Shown here: in pieces, positions 33,471-41,276 of the stretch | Numbering within the stretch: the stretch's first letter is position 1 | Layout: the number at the start of each line of letters is the position of its first letter | From: JASHVB01 sp035535035 | Lineage (GTDB): Bacteria > Pseudomonadota > Alphaproteobacteria > Acetobacterales > Acetobacteraceae | Reading direction: 5' to 3' | Assembly (NCBI GenBank): GCA_035535035.1 | Contig: DATLQW010000129.1 | Coordinates: forward strand, 1-49,495 | Length of the DNA stretch: 49,495 nt | Notes under the pieces: generated by a model | What the model saw: the letters and a program-made list of their open reading frames with translations, nothing else | Told to the model about the DNA's origin: nothing | Database searches by the model: none | Program-made: the position numbers and the translations under genes

Positions 33471-34409
33471 TCACCCGGCACTGCATGCCGATTTCTCTCG
33501 CGCGGCAGGAGAGGTGTACGGGGCTTCGCCGAGCAGCCAGGCGCGGAGCGCGGCCACTTGCGGCTTGCGTGGGCGTTGCGCGGTCAGCAACACCCAACTG
33601 CGCCGGCCGGCAAGGCGGGTGGCGAACGGGGCCACCAGACGGCCGGCGGCGATATCGGCCTCGATGAATCCGATCCGCCCCAGTGCAACGCCCCATCCCT
33701 GCGCCGCCGCCTCGCCGCTCAACGCGTAGCTGTCGAATTTGGGGCCGCGTTCAGCATCCACGCCGGTGACGCCGGCGGCGGCGAGCCAACGGCGCCAATC
33801 CTCCGGCGCGCTCAGCACGTGCAGCAGGGTTGCGCCGCGAAGCTGGCGCATGTCGGCCGGCCGGCCGGGCGGGAACAGCGCCGGGCTGCCGACCGGCAAC
33901 AAATCCGCGCTCAGCAGCGGATCGGCGCGCAGGTCGGCGCCGGTTTCGGCCAGCCCTTCCGGGTCCAGATAGCGCACCGCCAGGTCGAGGTCCTCGCTCA
34001 GCAGGTCGAGCGTCCGGTACGCCGTGACCAGGTGCAGCTCCACCAAGGGATGACTGGCGGCGAAGCGGGGCAGGCGGGGGATCAGCCATTTCAGCGCGAA
34101 ATCCGGTTGTACGCTGAGCGTGAGCAGGGAGGGACCGGTGCTGCCGGCGAGGTTGCGCAGGCCGGTGCCGATCCGCTCCAGCGCGTCGGAGACGGTGGGG
34201 GCCAGCAGCCGGGCCGCCACGGTCGGCACCACGGCGTTGTTGCGGCGGTTGAACAGGCGCTTACCGGTCCAGCCCTCCAGCAGCTTCACCTGGTGGCTGA
34301 TCGCGGTGGCGGTGACGTTCAATTCCGCCGCGGCGCGGGCGAAACTGCCCAGGCGGACGGCGGCCTCGAAGGCGCGGCAGGCGTTCAGCGGGGGCAGTCG
34401 GGCAGCCAT
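33471..34409 (-). CDS. LysR-family transcriptional regulator, GcvA-like
   Basis: The 312-residue regulator has the GcvA-type winged helix LPPLNACRAFEAAVRLGSF followed by LNVTATAISHQVKLLEGWTG, and an effector domain with LTLSVQPDFALKWLIPRLPR and DLDLAVRY. It is divergent from the dioxygenase gene at 34568 across 158 bases containing a perfect 6-N11-6 dyad, so it probably regulates that gene and itself. The ATG at 34409 starts the conserved domain. Confidence 0.92.
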   Translation of the reverse strand: MAARLPPLNACRAFEAAVRLGSFARAAAELNVTATAISHQVKLLEGWTGKRLFNRRNNAVVPTVAARLLAPTVSDALERIGTGLRNLAGSTGPSLLTLSVQPDFALKWLIPRLPRFAASHPLVELHLVTAYRTLDLLSEDLDLAVRYLDPEGLAETGADLRADPLLSADLLPVGSPALFPPGRPADMRQLRGATLLHVLSAPEDWRRWLAAAGVTGVDAERGPKFDSYALSGEAAAQGWGVALGRIGFIEADIAAGRLVAPFATRLAGRRSWVLLTAQRPRKPQVAALRAWLLGEAPYTSPAAREKSACSAG

Positions 34410-34439
34410 TGCGGCTTGGATGGTTCCTGTGGCCAAGTT

Positions 34440-34462
34440 ATTTTGCGGCCAGGCCCCAAAAT
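34440..34462. promoter_or_regulatory. Perfect dyad ATTTTG-N11-CAAAAT, probable LysR-type operator
   Basis: The half-sites at 34440-34445 and 34457-34462 are exact reverse complements with 11 bases between, in an AT-rich patch midway between the divergent GcvA-like regulator and the dioxygenase gene. LysR-type regulators bind interrupted dyads of this size. Assignment to this regulator is inference from position. Confidence 0.5.
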
Positions 34463-34567
34463 TTCCAAGGTCCGATTTCCCGACAACGCTGCTATGGATT
34501 GCCTCGCCGCGATCCCCCGCGCCCACCCAAGGGCTTGACGCGGAGCCCACCAAGGGAGAGGAAATCC

Positions 34568-35464
34568 ATGTCCACGACCATCGCCCCGGCATCCGTTCGG
34601 GTCCGCCCGCTCAGCGATCACATCGGCGCCGATGTCGAGGGCGTCGATCTCGCCGCACTCGATGATGCCAGCTTCGCCGCGATCGAGCATGCCTGGTCCG
34701 ATCGCCTGGTGCTGCGTTTCCGCGGCCAGCATCTCACCGACGTCGATCTGATGAATTTCAGCCGCCGGCTGGGCAAGCTCGACCGGGTGCCGATCCACGC
34801 CGCCGCGGTGGAGATGACCGAGGATCCGCGGCTGGCGATCGCGCCGGAAGCCACCGAGTATGTCAGCGTGATCTCCAACGTGAAGATCGGCGGCAAGGCG
34901 ATCGGCGGTCTGGGCAACTACGAATCGCACTGGCACACCGACATGTCGTATAACGACGTGCCGCCGATGGCGAGCGCGCTGTATGCGATCGAAGTGCCGC
35001 CTGACGGCGGCGACACCTCGTTTGCCAACATGTATGCGGCGTATGCGGCGCTGAACCCGGCGACCCGCGAACGGATCGCCGGCCTCACCTGCATCCACGA
35101 CGCCTCGCGCAACAGCGTGGGCGAGTTGCGGCGCGGCTTCGCCGACATCGCCGACCCGCGGCAGACCGTCGGTGCCCGCCACCCGCTTGTGCGGACGCAT
35201 CCGGTGACCGGGCGCAAATGCCTGTTCCTCGGCCGCCGCCGCGGCGCCTACATCCCGGAACTGCCGCTGGAGGAGGGCGAGGCATTGCTCGACCGGCTTT
35301 GGGCGCAGGCGGCGCGGCCGGAATTCTGCTGGACCCAGGTCTGGCAGGCGGGCGACCTGATGCTGTGGGACAACCGCTGCGCGCTGCACCGGCGCGACGA
35401 TTTCGACGACCGCCACCAGCGGATCATGCACCGCACGCAGATCGTCGGCGACAAGCCGTACTGA
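34568..35464 (+). CDS. TauD/TfdA-family Fe(II)/2-oxoglutarate dioxygenase (first of three)
   Basis: The 298-residue enzyme has the iron-binding facial triad H123-x-D125 (ESHWHTDMSY) and H274 (LWDNRCALHRRDDFD), and R289 for 2-oxoglutarate binding (IMHRTQIVG). Members hydroxylate a substrate and release, for example, sulfite or glyoxylate; the substrate here is unknown. The start at 34568 has GGGAGAGG upstream. It is divergent from a GcvA-like regulator. An IS1595 element begins 181 bases after its stop and separates it from a transporter/dioxygenase/crotonase group on the same strand. Confidence 0.93.
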   Translation: MSTTIAPASVRVRPLSDHIGADVEGVDLAALDDASFAAIEHAWSDRLVLRFRGQHLTDVDLMNFSRRLGKLDRVPIHAAAVEMTEDPRLAIAPEATEYVSVISNVKIGGKAIGGLGNYESHWHTDMSYNDVPPMASALYAIEVPPDGGDTSFANMYAAYAALNPATRERIAGLTCIHDASRNSVGELRRGFADIADPRQTVGARHPLVRTHPVTGRKCLFLGRRRGAYIPELPLEEGEALLDRLWAQAARPEFCWTQVWQAGDLMLWDNRCALHRRDDFDDRHQRIMHRTQIVGDKPY

Positions 35465-35501
35465 TGCGCCGGCTCTCATGGTCGATGTCCAGTCCCGCCG
35501 G

Positions 35502-35530
35502 GTCATTGCGAGCGATGCGATACAATCTCC
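35502..35530. repeat. Half copy of the GTCATTGCGA repeat family
   Basis: GTCATTGCGAGCGATGCG followed by CAATCTCC matches the start and end of one arm of the long inverted repeats at 5369 and 11234, with internal loss. No matching second arm follows. It lies between the dioxygenase gene and the IS1595 element. Confidence 0.55.
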
Positions 35531-35636
35531 CGCGGGGATGACGGTTCCGGTCAAGCCACGCGAACTTCCTGGCGACGGTTGCGGCATAGTGTGGCGGGAA
35601 TGGCGCTCTGGCCGCGGGGAGCAGGAGGCTCCGCGT

Positions 35637-35644
35637 CTCTCAAG
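35637..35644. repeat. 8-bp target-site duplication, left copy (CTCTCAAG)
   Basis: CTCTCAAG directly precedes the left inverted repeat and is repeated exactly at 37699-37706 after the right one. Eight bases is the usual duplication length for the IS1595 family. Confidence 0.85.
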
Positions 35645-35717
35645 GGCGACTATGCCGCAGTTGACGGATAGTCGGACCCGTGGTAGAACATTCTCCGTTG
35701 GACACGGGGAACCTCCC

Positions 35718-36617
35718 ATGAGCGGCAGCCAGTTCACTCGGCAGATGACCATCCCGGAATGGGAGCGGCTTTTTCCGGACGATGACGCCTGCAAAGCGTA
35801 TCTGGTGCGCCGCCGCTGGCCGAATGGCGTTCGGTGCCCCCGCTGCGGTTCCGACCGTGTCTATCCGCTCACCAATCGGCCGTTCCACTGGGAATGCCCG
35901 GACTGCCGGAAGGGCGGCGCTTACCGCTTCTCCGTCACGGTCGAGACCATCTTTGAGGATACCAAGATCGGCCTGCGCCAATGGTTCAAGGTCATCTACC
36001 TGATGCTGACCAGCAAGAAGGGCATCAGCAGCCTGCAAATCCAGCGGATCATGGGCTTCGGCAGCTACAAAACCGCACTCTATATGACGCACCGCATCCG
36101 GGCGGCGTTCTCTGATCCTGAGTTCCGCAAGCTGATGGGCATCGTTGAGATTGATGAGACCTACGTTGGGGGCAAGAACAAGAACCGGCACAAGGACAAG
36201 CGGACGCTCGGCACTGGCGGGGCCGGCAAGGTTGCTGTCATGGGTGCAATCGAGCGCGGCGGAAATGTGGTGGCCCGCGTCGTAGCGCACGTCGATACCG
36301 AAACTGCGGATAGGTTCGTCGCAGCGGCGGTTGCCGAAAAGGTCGATCTGGTCGCGACCGACGAAAGTGGCGTCTATCACCGCGTCAGCAAGCATCGCCC
36401 GCATCAGACCGTGAACCACAACCGGGGCGAATATGTCCGCGGCAACGTCCACACTCAGAACATTGACGGCTTCTGGTCCCTGCTGAAGCGCGGCATCATC
36501 GGCACATTCCACAACGTCTCTGCCAAGTACCTGCCGCTGTATGTCGCCGAGTTCGAGTGGCGCTTCAACAACCGGGGCAACGCCGACATCTTCGGCGAAG
36601 CGATAGCAAGATGCTGA
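35718..36617 (+). CDS. IS1595-family transposase
   Basis: The 299-residue transposase has an N-terminal zinc ribbon (CPRCGSD near residue 43 and CPDC near 64), a helix-turn-helix-like segment (SSLQIQRIMGFGSYKTALYM), and the DDE-type catalytic domain with VEIDETYVGGKNKNRHK, VATDESGVY and the family-typical HTQNIDGFWSLLKRGIIGTF motif, ending NNRGNADIFGEAIARC. All expected catalytic motifs are present. The ATG at 35718 gives the normal length; the frame is open upstream to 35478 outside the element. Confidence 0.95.
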   Translation: MSGSQFTRQMTIPEWERLFPDDDACKAYLVRRRWPNGVRCPRCGSDRVYPLTNRPFHWECPDCRKGGAYRFSVTVETIFEDTKIGLRQWFKVIYLMLTSKKGISSLQIQRIMGFGSYKTALYMTHRIRAAFSDPEFRKLMGIVEIDETYVGGKNKNRHKDKRTLGTGGAGKVAVMGAIERGGNVVARVVAHVDTETADRFVAAAVAEKVDLVATDESGVYHRVSKHRPHQTVNHNRGEYVRGNVHTQNIDGFWSLLKRGIIGTFHNVSAKYLPLYVAEFEWRFNNRGNADIFGEAIARC

Positions 36618-36724
36618 GACGGGCAGACTGGCGCCCGGTCCAGCCGGGGCCGACGCCGCCAGCGAACGACAATTGGCCTGGGAGGCAGTTGGTTTTGCCA
36701 TTCGATTCACCGGAGGCGCCCTAG
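36611..36724 (+). CDS. Possible 37-residue protein overlapping the transposase end
   Basis: An ATG at 36611 overlaps the transposase stop and opens a frame to the TAG at 36722-36724. The product is MLRRADWRPVQPGPT... with PANDNWPGRQLVLPFDSPEA near the end. Translational coupling to the transposase and its position before the passenger gene favour expression, but there is no independent support. Confidence 0.35.
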   Translation: MLRRADWRPVQPGPTPPANDNWPGRQLVLPFDSPEAP

Positions 36725-36727
36725 CCG

Positions 36728-37609
36728 ATGGCCGGTCTTCAGAGCCAACAAGACGGACGCCAGCCACGCCACCACAAGAGGCGCAACATCGTGGGATATC
36801 TGCCGGGTTGGGACTCCCTCGACGCAGTCACTAGATATCACAGTTGGGCTGAATTGGTCGGCATAGGCTTGTTGGCGTTGTTGGTGGTTGCCGAACTGTT
36901 GTCCTTTAGCTACGGCGGCAGGAAAGATGATTTGACCGAGCAGCAGGAAGAGACAGCAAAGCGCGCCCATGAGACGGAGATTGCAGCTCTTCATAAAGAT
37001 ACCGCCCGGTTAACGCTGGAAAGCGACGCGGCGCAGGCGCAGATCGCAACTGCCCAGAAGGATATGGAGCAAGCGAAGGAGCGCACCGCGACGTTGGAAA
37101 ACCAAGCGTTGAGTCTGCAACGCCAGACGGCGGACGCCCAAACCGAAGCGGCTGAGGCGACTGCCTTAGCAGCCCGCGTCCAACAAGCGGCCAACTGGCG
37201 TGTGATATCCAAAGAACAGACCACATCACTGGTGGCCCAGCTTGCCGCCGACTCAGGTGCGCAGGTAACGATATCGTACCCAGCAAATGACGATGAATGC
37301 TTGTTTCTCGTGGCGCAGATTGAGGGAGTCTTCCGACGGGCCAACATAGCGGCCGGCAAGCAACTTTGGGCTGACCAGGCCGATCCCCGCACATATGCCC
37401 ACGCCATCTTCTGGGGTATTCGGATCTTCGGCCAAGATCCCGTATTGGTGCAATTGGTCCGAAATGCTTTTCTCGCCGCTGGCATAGAAACCAGCGCCGA
37501 GGCGGTCCCGAACATGATCGATGCGCCCGGTATGAGGATGGGGCTGGGACCAGTACCGCCGGTCGAGATATACGTTGGGCCACGACCCCCTCCCAATTTC
37601 TCGCCATGA
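36728..37609 (+). CDS. IS passenger: membrane-anchored coiled-coil protein of unknown function
   Basis: The 293-residue protein has a basic N-terminus (about 1-25), one transmembrane segment (about residues 42-63, AELVGIGLLALLVVAELLSF), a long coiled-coil (about 68-155, rich in Glu/Gln/Ala heptads such as TARLTLESDAAQAQIATAQK), and a C-terminal globular domain (about 160-280) with QVTISYPANDDECLFLVAQI and AHAIFWGIRIFGQDP. It ends in a Pro-rich tail. It lies wholly inside the IS1595 element, three bases after the preceding small frame. Base use is less GC-biased than in chromosomal genes. No function is assigned. Confidence 0.8.
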   Translation: MAGLQSQQDGRQPRHHKRRNIVGYLPGWDSLDAVTRYHSWAELVGIGLLALLVVAELLSFSYGGRKDDLTEQQEETAKRAHETEIAALHKDTARLTLESDAAQAQIATAQKDMEQAKERTATLENQALSLQRQTADAQTEAAEATALAARVQQAANWRVISKEQTTSLVAQLAADSGAQVTISYPANDDECLFLVAQIEGVFRRANIAAGKQLWADQADPRTYAHAIFWGIRIFGQDPVLVQLVRNAFLAAGIETSAEAVPNMIDAPGMRMGLGPVPPVEIYVGPRPPPNFSP

Positions 37610-37698
37610 CGGCAGCGACAGCGCTTAGTCGGCAGAAGGCCATGACGGAGAAGGATTTTCCTCTGCTTCCTGTATCCGTCAGCTCGTGCATAGTCGCC

Positions 37699-37706
37699 CT
37701 CTCAAG
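37699..37706. repeat. 8-bp target-site duplication, right copy (CTCTCAAG)
   Basis: Exact copy of 35637-35644, immediately after the right inverted repeat of the IS1595 element. Confidence 0.85.
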
Positions 37707-37847
37707 GGGAGGGGGAGCCTTGTGCTTCCTGCCTACTACCTCCTGCCTCTCGCGGCAGCGCAGGGTAATGACGGGTGACTGAGACGGCGCCGCCCCGCGG
37801 GCACAACGCGGGCGGCGCCGACAACGCTTCAGGGGAGAGACCAAGCC

Positions 37848-39293
37848 ATGCAGACCGACACACGGGCGGCCAACCTGGCCGCTCGGTTGCAACGACTTCC
37901 GACCACCCGCGCGAGCTGGATGCTGGTGATCCTCGCCGCCGGCGCGCTGGTGGTGGAGGCGCTGGATATCGGCTCGCTGTCGATCATCCTGCCCGGGGTG
38001 AAGGCGATGTGGCACCTGGTGCCCTCGCAGATCGGCATGCTGGCCGCCTCGTCCGCACTGGGCATCGCCATCGGCATGGTGCCGGCCGGCCGGCTGGCCG
38101 ATCGCTTCGGCCGAAAGCGGCTGCTGGTCGCGGGCGTGCTGTGGTTCTGCGGCGGCACCATGCTGTCCGCCGCCGCCCCGAACTACGCCGCGCTGGTGCT
38201 GATCCGCGGCCTGTCCGGCCTCGGCATGGCGCCGGCCTTCATCATGCCCTACTCCATCGTCTCGGAGTTCGTCTCGGCGACCACCCGCACCGCCTTCGCC
38301 GGCCTGCTGGAGACCGCGCTCGGCATCGGCTACCTGCTGCCGCCCGTGCTCGGCATCCTGGTGATGCCGCATTTCTCCCCCGACATCGCCTGGCGCGTCT
38401 TCCTGGTCATCGCCGGCCTGCCGGTGGTGTATGTCGGGGTCATCATCCACTACCTCCCCGAATCCGCCCGCTGGCTCAGCCGGGTCGGCCGGCATGAGGA
38501 GGCCGAGCGCATCGTGCGCGACCTCGAACAGCGGGTGGAAGCGGCCACCGGCCGGCGCCTGCCCGATCCGGTGGTGGCACCCGAGGTCGCGCTCGCGGTC
38601 GCGGCGCACCGGCCGGCGGCGAGCCTTGCCGCGTTCGGCACGGTGTGGCGCCCGCCCTACCTGGCGCGCACCGTCGCCATGATCTGCGGCGCGTTCGGCA
38701 CGTTCTCGATGTTTTATGTCGGGGTCAACTACATCCCCTCGCTGTTCATCGAGCGCCACATGGCGATGACCAACGCCTTTCTGTTCACCCTGGTGACCGC
38801 CGCGGTGCAGATTCCCGGCAAGATCCTGAACGGGCTGACCGCCGAGCTGGTCGGGCGCAAGGCGATCTACGTGATCTACACCGTGCCGGCGGCGATCGGC
38901 GCGTACGAGTTCGGCCAGACCAGCGACCCCTACGCGATGCTCGGCTGGGCGAGCCTGTTCCTGTTCTGCGCCGCCGGCTCCGCGCCGTCCTACAAGATGT
39001 GGTACGCCGAGCAATATCCGACGCCGATCCGCGCGACCGGCCAGGCGACGGTGGAGGCGATCGGCGGCCGGCTGATCGGCGGGGTCATCTGGACGCTGCT
39101 GTTCCCGATCATCGTCGCCGGCTGGGGCATCGCCACGACGATGACGGTCCTGGCATCGGCGGCGATCGCGGCGGCCGTCATCGTCGTGATCTTCGCACCG
39201 GAAACCCGCGGGCGCAGCGTCGAGGCGTTGGAGGCGGAAGCAGCCGGCGGCGGCGAGCCGGCCACCGTGCGAGAATCGACCAGCACCGCGTGA
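37848..39293 (+). CDS. Major facilitator superfamily transporter (sugar-porter/SV2-like)
   Basis: The 481-residue protein has twelve predicted membrane segments, the loop motif GRLADRFGRKRLLVAG, the central-loop signature YLPESARWLSRVGRHEEAER and the end motif FAPETRGRSVEALEAE, as in the sugar-porter and aromatic-acid carrier branches. The ATG at 37848 has GGGGAGAG upstream. The TauD-like gene follows after 46 bases and the crotonase after that, so the transporter probably imports the substrate of these enzymes. Confidence 0.93.
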   Translation: MQTDTRAANLAARLQRLPTTRASWMLVILAAGALVVEALDIGSLSIILPGVKAMWHLVPSQIGMLAASSALGIAIGMVPAGRLADRFGRKRLLVAGVLWFCGGTMLSAAAPNYAALVLIRGLSGLGMAPAFIMPYSIVSEFVSATTRTAFAGLLETALGIGYLLPPVLGILVMPHFSPDIAWRVFLVIAGLPVVYVGVIIHYLPESARWLSRVGRHEEAERIVRDLEQRVEAATGRRLPDPVVAPEVALAVAAHRPAASLAAFGTVWRPPYLARTVAMICGAFGTFSMFYVGVNYIPSLFIERHMAMTNAFLFTLVTAAVQIPGKILNGLTAELVGRKAIYVIYTVPAAIGAYEFGQTSDPYAMLGWASLFLFCAAGSAPSYKMWYAEQYPTPIRATGQATVEAIGGRLIGGVIWTLLFPIIVAGWGIATTMTVLASAAIAAAVIVVIFAPETRGRSVEALEAEAAGGGEPATVRESTSTA

Positions 39294-39339
39294 CCGCGCC
39301 GCGACCATAGAAGGCGTTGCCACAGAAGGAGACCAAGCC

Positions 39340-40404
39340 ATGAATGTCGATGTCCGTCCGCCGCGCAAGCCGGTCGAGGGCCCCTCGGCCTGGGTCGGTG
39401 CCGAACTGGCGAGGAATCCGGAGGCGTGGACCTATCGTCTGTCGGGGCCGGACATCGCCGAGATCGAAGCCGCGTCCGCCGCGGTGCGCGCCCGGGGTCT
39501 GGACATCGCCGAGATCCGGCGGGTCGATTTTCCGCTGCCCACCCTCGGCCCGGTTTTGGATCGGCTGCGGGGGGAAGTACTGGACGGGCGCGGCTTCGTG
39601 CTGTTGCGCGGCCTGCCGGTCGAGGACCGGCCGATCGCCGAAAGCGCCACCGCGTATTGGGGCATCGGCACGTATTTCGGCAGCGCCCGCTCGCAGAATG
39701 CCAAGGGCCACGTGCTCGGCCACGTGCGCGACATGGGCCTGTCCTCCACCGATCCGCGCGTGCGCATCTACCAGACCACCGAGCGGCAGAACTTCCATAC
39801 CGATTCCTGCGACATCGTGGCCTTGCTCTGCCTGAAGACCGCGCAGCATGGCGGGCTGTCCTCGCTGACCAGCTCGATGACGATCTACAACGCGATGGCG
39901 GCGCGGCGGCCCGACCTGCTGCGCCGGCTGTTCATCCCCTTCGCCACCGACCGGCGCGGCGAGGTGCCGGAGGGAAAACTCCCCTGGTTCGACATCCCCG
40001 TGTTCAACGACCATGCGGGCCACCTGTCGGCGATCTATGCGCCGCACTATGTCCGCTCATCGCAGCGCTTCCCGGAGGCGCGGCGGCTGACGGCGGAGGA
40101 TTTCGCGGCGCTGGAGATGTTCGACCGTCTGGCGGAAGACCCCGAGCTGCGGCTGGACATGGAGTTCCTGCCGGGAGACATGCAGTTCGTGCACAACCAC
40201 ACCACGCTGCACGATCGCACCGCATTCGAGGACTGGCCGGAGGACGCGAAGAAGCGCCATTTGCTGCGGCTATGGCTGGCCGCCCCCGGTGCCCGTCCGC
40301 TGCCACCGGCCTATGCCGAGCGCTACGGCAGCGTGGAAATCGGCGACCGCGGCGGCATCGTCTGCCGCGGCACGCAACTGCATGCGCCACTGGAGGCGGA
40401 ATAG
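39340..40404 (+). CDS. TauD/TfdA-like Fe(II)/2-oxoglutarate dioxygenase (second of three)
   Basis: The 354-residue protein has the H153-T-D155 iron motif (ERQNFHTDSCD), H291 in HTTLHDRTAFEDWPE and arginines in KKRHLLRLWLA for cofactor binding. It belongs to the larger TauD/CAS-like branch (longer than the first copy) with a C-terminal extension ending GGIVCRGTQLHAPLE. GAAGGAGA precedes the ATG. It lies between the MFS transporter and a crotonase, an arrangement that suggests hydroxylation followed by CoA-dependent breakdown; this is inference. Confidence 0.92.
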   Translation: MNVDVRPPRKPVEGPSAWVGAELARNPEAWTYRLSGPDIAEIEAASAAVRARGLDIAEIRRVDFPLPTLGPVLDRLRGEVLDGRGFVLLRGLPVEDRPIAESATAYWGIGTYFGSARSQNAKGHVLGHVRDMGLSSTDPRVRIYQTTERQNFHTDSCDIVALLCLKTAQHGGLSSLTSSMTIYNAMAARRPDLLRRLFIPFATDRRGEVPEGKLPWFDIPVFNDHAGHLSAIYAPHYVRSSQRFPEARRLTAEDFAALEMFDRLAEDPELRLDMEFLPGDMQFVHNHTTLHDRTAFEDWPEDAKKRHLLRLWLAAPGARPLPPAYAERYGSVEIGDRGGIVCRGTQLHAPLEAE

Positions 40405-40408
40405 GCGG

Positions 40409-41176
40409 ATGGACGACCATGTCGTGGTTTCGGCGTCCGGTGGCCTGCTGGAGATCCGGTTCAACCGGCCGGAGAAGAAGAACGCGCTGACGCGCGCCAT
40501 GTATGAAACGGTCAGCGCGGCGCTCGAACGCGCGGATGCCGATCCGGCGATCCGCGTCGCGCTGCTGACCGGCACCGGCGACACGTTCACGTCCGGCAAC
40601 GACGTGAAGGATTTCCAGGAGCGCGGAGCGGACCGTGCGCCGCGCGGCGGCAGCCGCTTCCTGCCGGCGATATCGTCGCTGCAAAAGCCGCTGGTGGCCG
40701 CGGTGAATGGCGCGGCGATCGGCGTCGGCACGACGATGCTGCTGCATTGCGACCTGATCGTCGCGGCATGCTCGGCGCGCTTCGTGATGCCGTTCACCAG
40801 CCTGGGCCTGGTGCCGGAAGCTGCGAGTTCCTTGCTGGTGCCCCGCCTGCTCGGGCATCAGCGCGCGAGTGCGCTGATGCTGCTGGGCGAGCCGCTGGAC
40901 GCGGCGACGGCGCTGGCGTGGGGGCTGGTGAACCGTGTGGTGAACGACGCGGAACTGATGGATACGGCGCGGGGTATAGCACGGCGGCTCGCGGCGTTGC
41001 CGCCGCAGGCGGTGCGGCTGACCAAGCGCCTGATCAAGCACGGCGTGCCCGACGTGGCCGGGCGGATTCAGGAGGAGATCGGGCTGTTCAGCGAGCGCCT
41101 GGCCTCCCCCGAGGCGCAGGAGGCGTTCGCCGCGTTCATGGAGAAGCGGAAGCCGGATTTTTCGCGGTTTTCGTGA
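40409..41176 (+). CDS. Enoyl-CoA hydratase/isomerase (crotonase) family protein
   Basis: The 255-residue protein starts LLEIRFNRPEKKNALTRAM and has the oxyanion-hole segments FTSGNDVKDF and NGAAIGVGTTMLLHCDLIVA, with a glutamate in LGLVPEAASSLLVPRLLG. It should hydrate or isomerise an acyl-CoA. The start at 40409 is four bases after the dioxygenase stop, so it is co-transcribed with the transporter and dioxygenase genes. Confidence 0.93.
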   Translation: MDDHVVVSASGGLLEIRFNRPEKKNALTRAMYETVSAALERADADPAIRVALLTGTGDTFTSGNDVKDFQERGADRAPRGGSRFLPAISSLQKPLVAAVNGAAIGVGTTMLLHCDLIVAACSARFVMPFTSLGLVPEAASSLLVPRLLGHQRASALMLLGEPLDAATALAWGLVNRVVNDAELMDTARGIARRLAALPPQAVRLTKRLIKHGVPDVAGRIQEEIGLFSERLASPEAQEAFAAFMEKRKPDFSRFS

Positions 41177-41276
41177 TACGGCTGGTGCCGACTGTAAAGG
41201 AAAGCGCCACCACAAAATTATCCGTCGGGAGATCTCCCGCCCCCCCCGGTTGTGCCAACGACATCCACGACCTGGC

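Larger units (their letters stand above)
35645..37698 (+). mobile_element. Complete IS1595-family insertion sequence with passenger gene
   Basis: The 2,054-base element is bounded by imperfect inverted repeats (35645-35670 and 37673-37698, 22 of 26 positions identical, each starting GGCGACTATGC from the outside and containing TGACGGATA) and an exact 8-bp target duplication, CTCTCAAG. It carries an IS1595-type transposase (35718-36617), a 37-codon frame coupled to its end, and an unrelated membrane/coiled-coil protein gene (36728-37609). Known IS1595 elements of the ISXO2/ISNwi1 type can carry passenger genes. Intact ends and an intact transposase suggest recent insertion. Confidence 0.9.
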
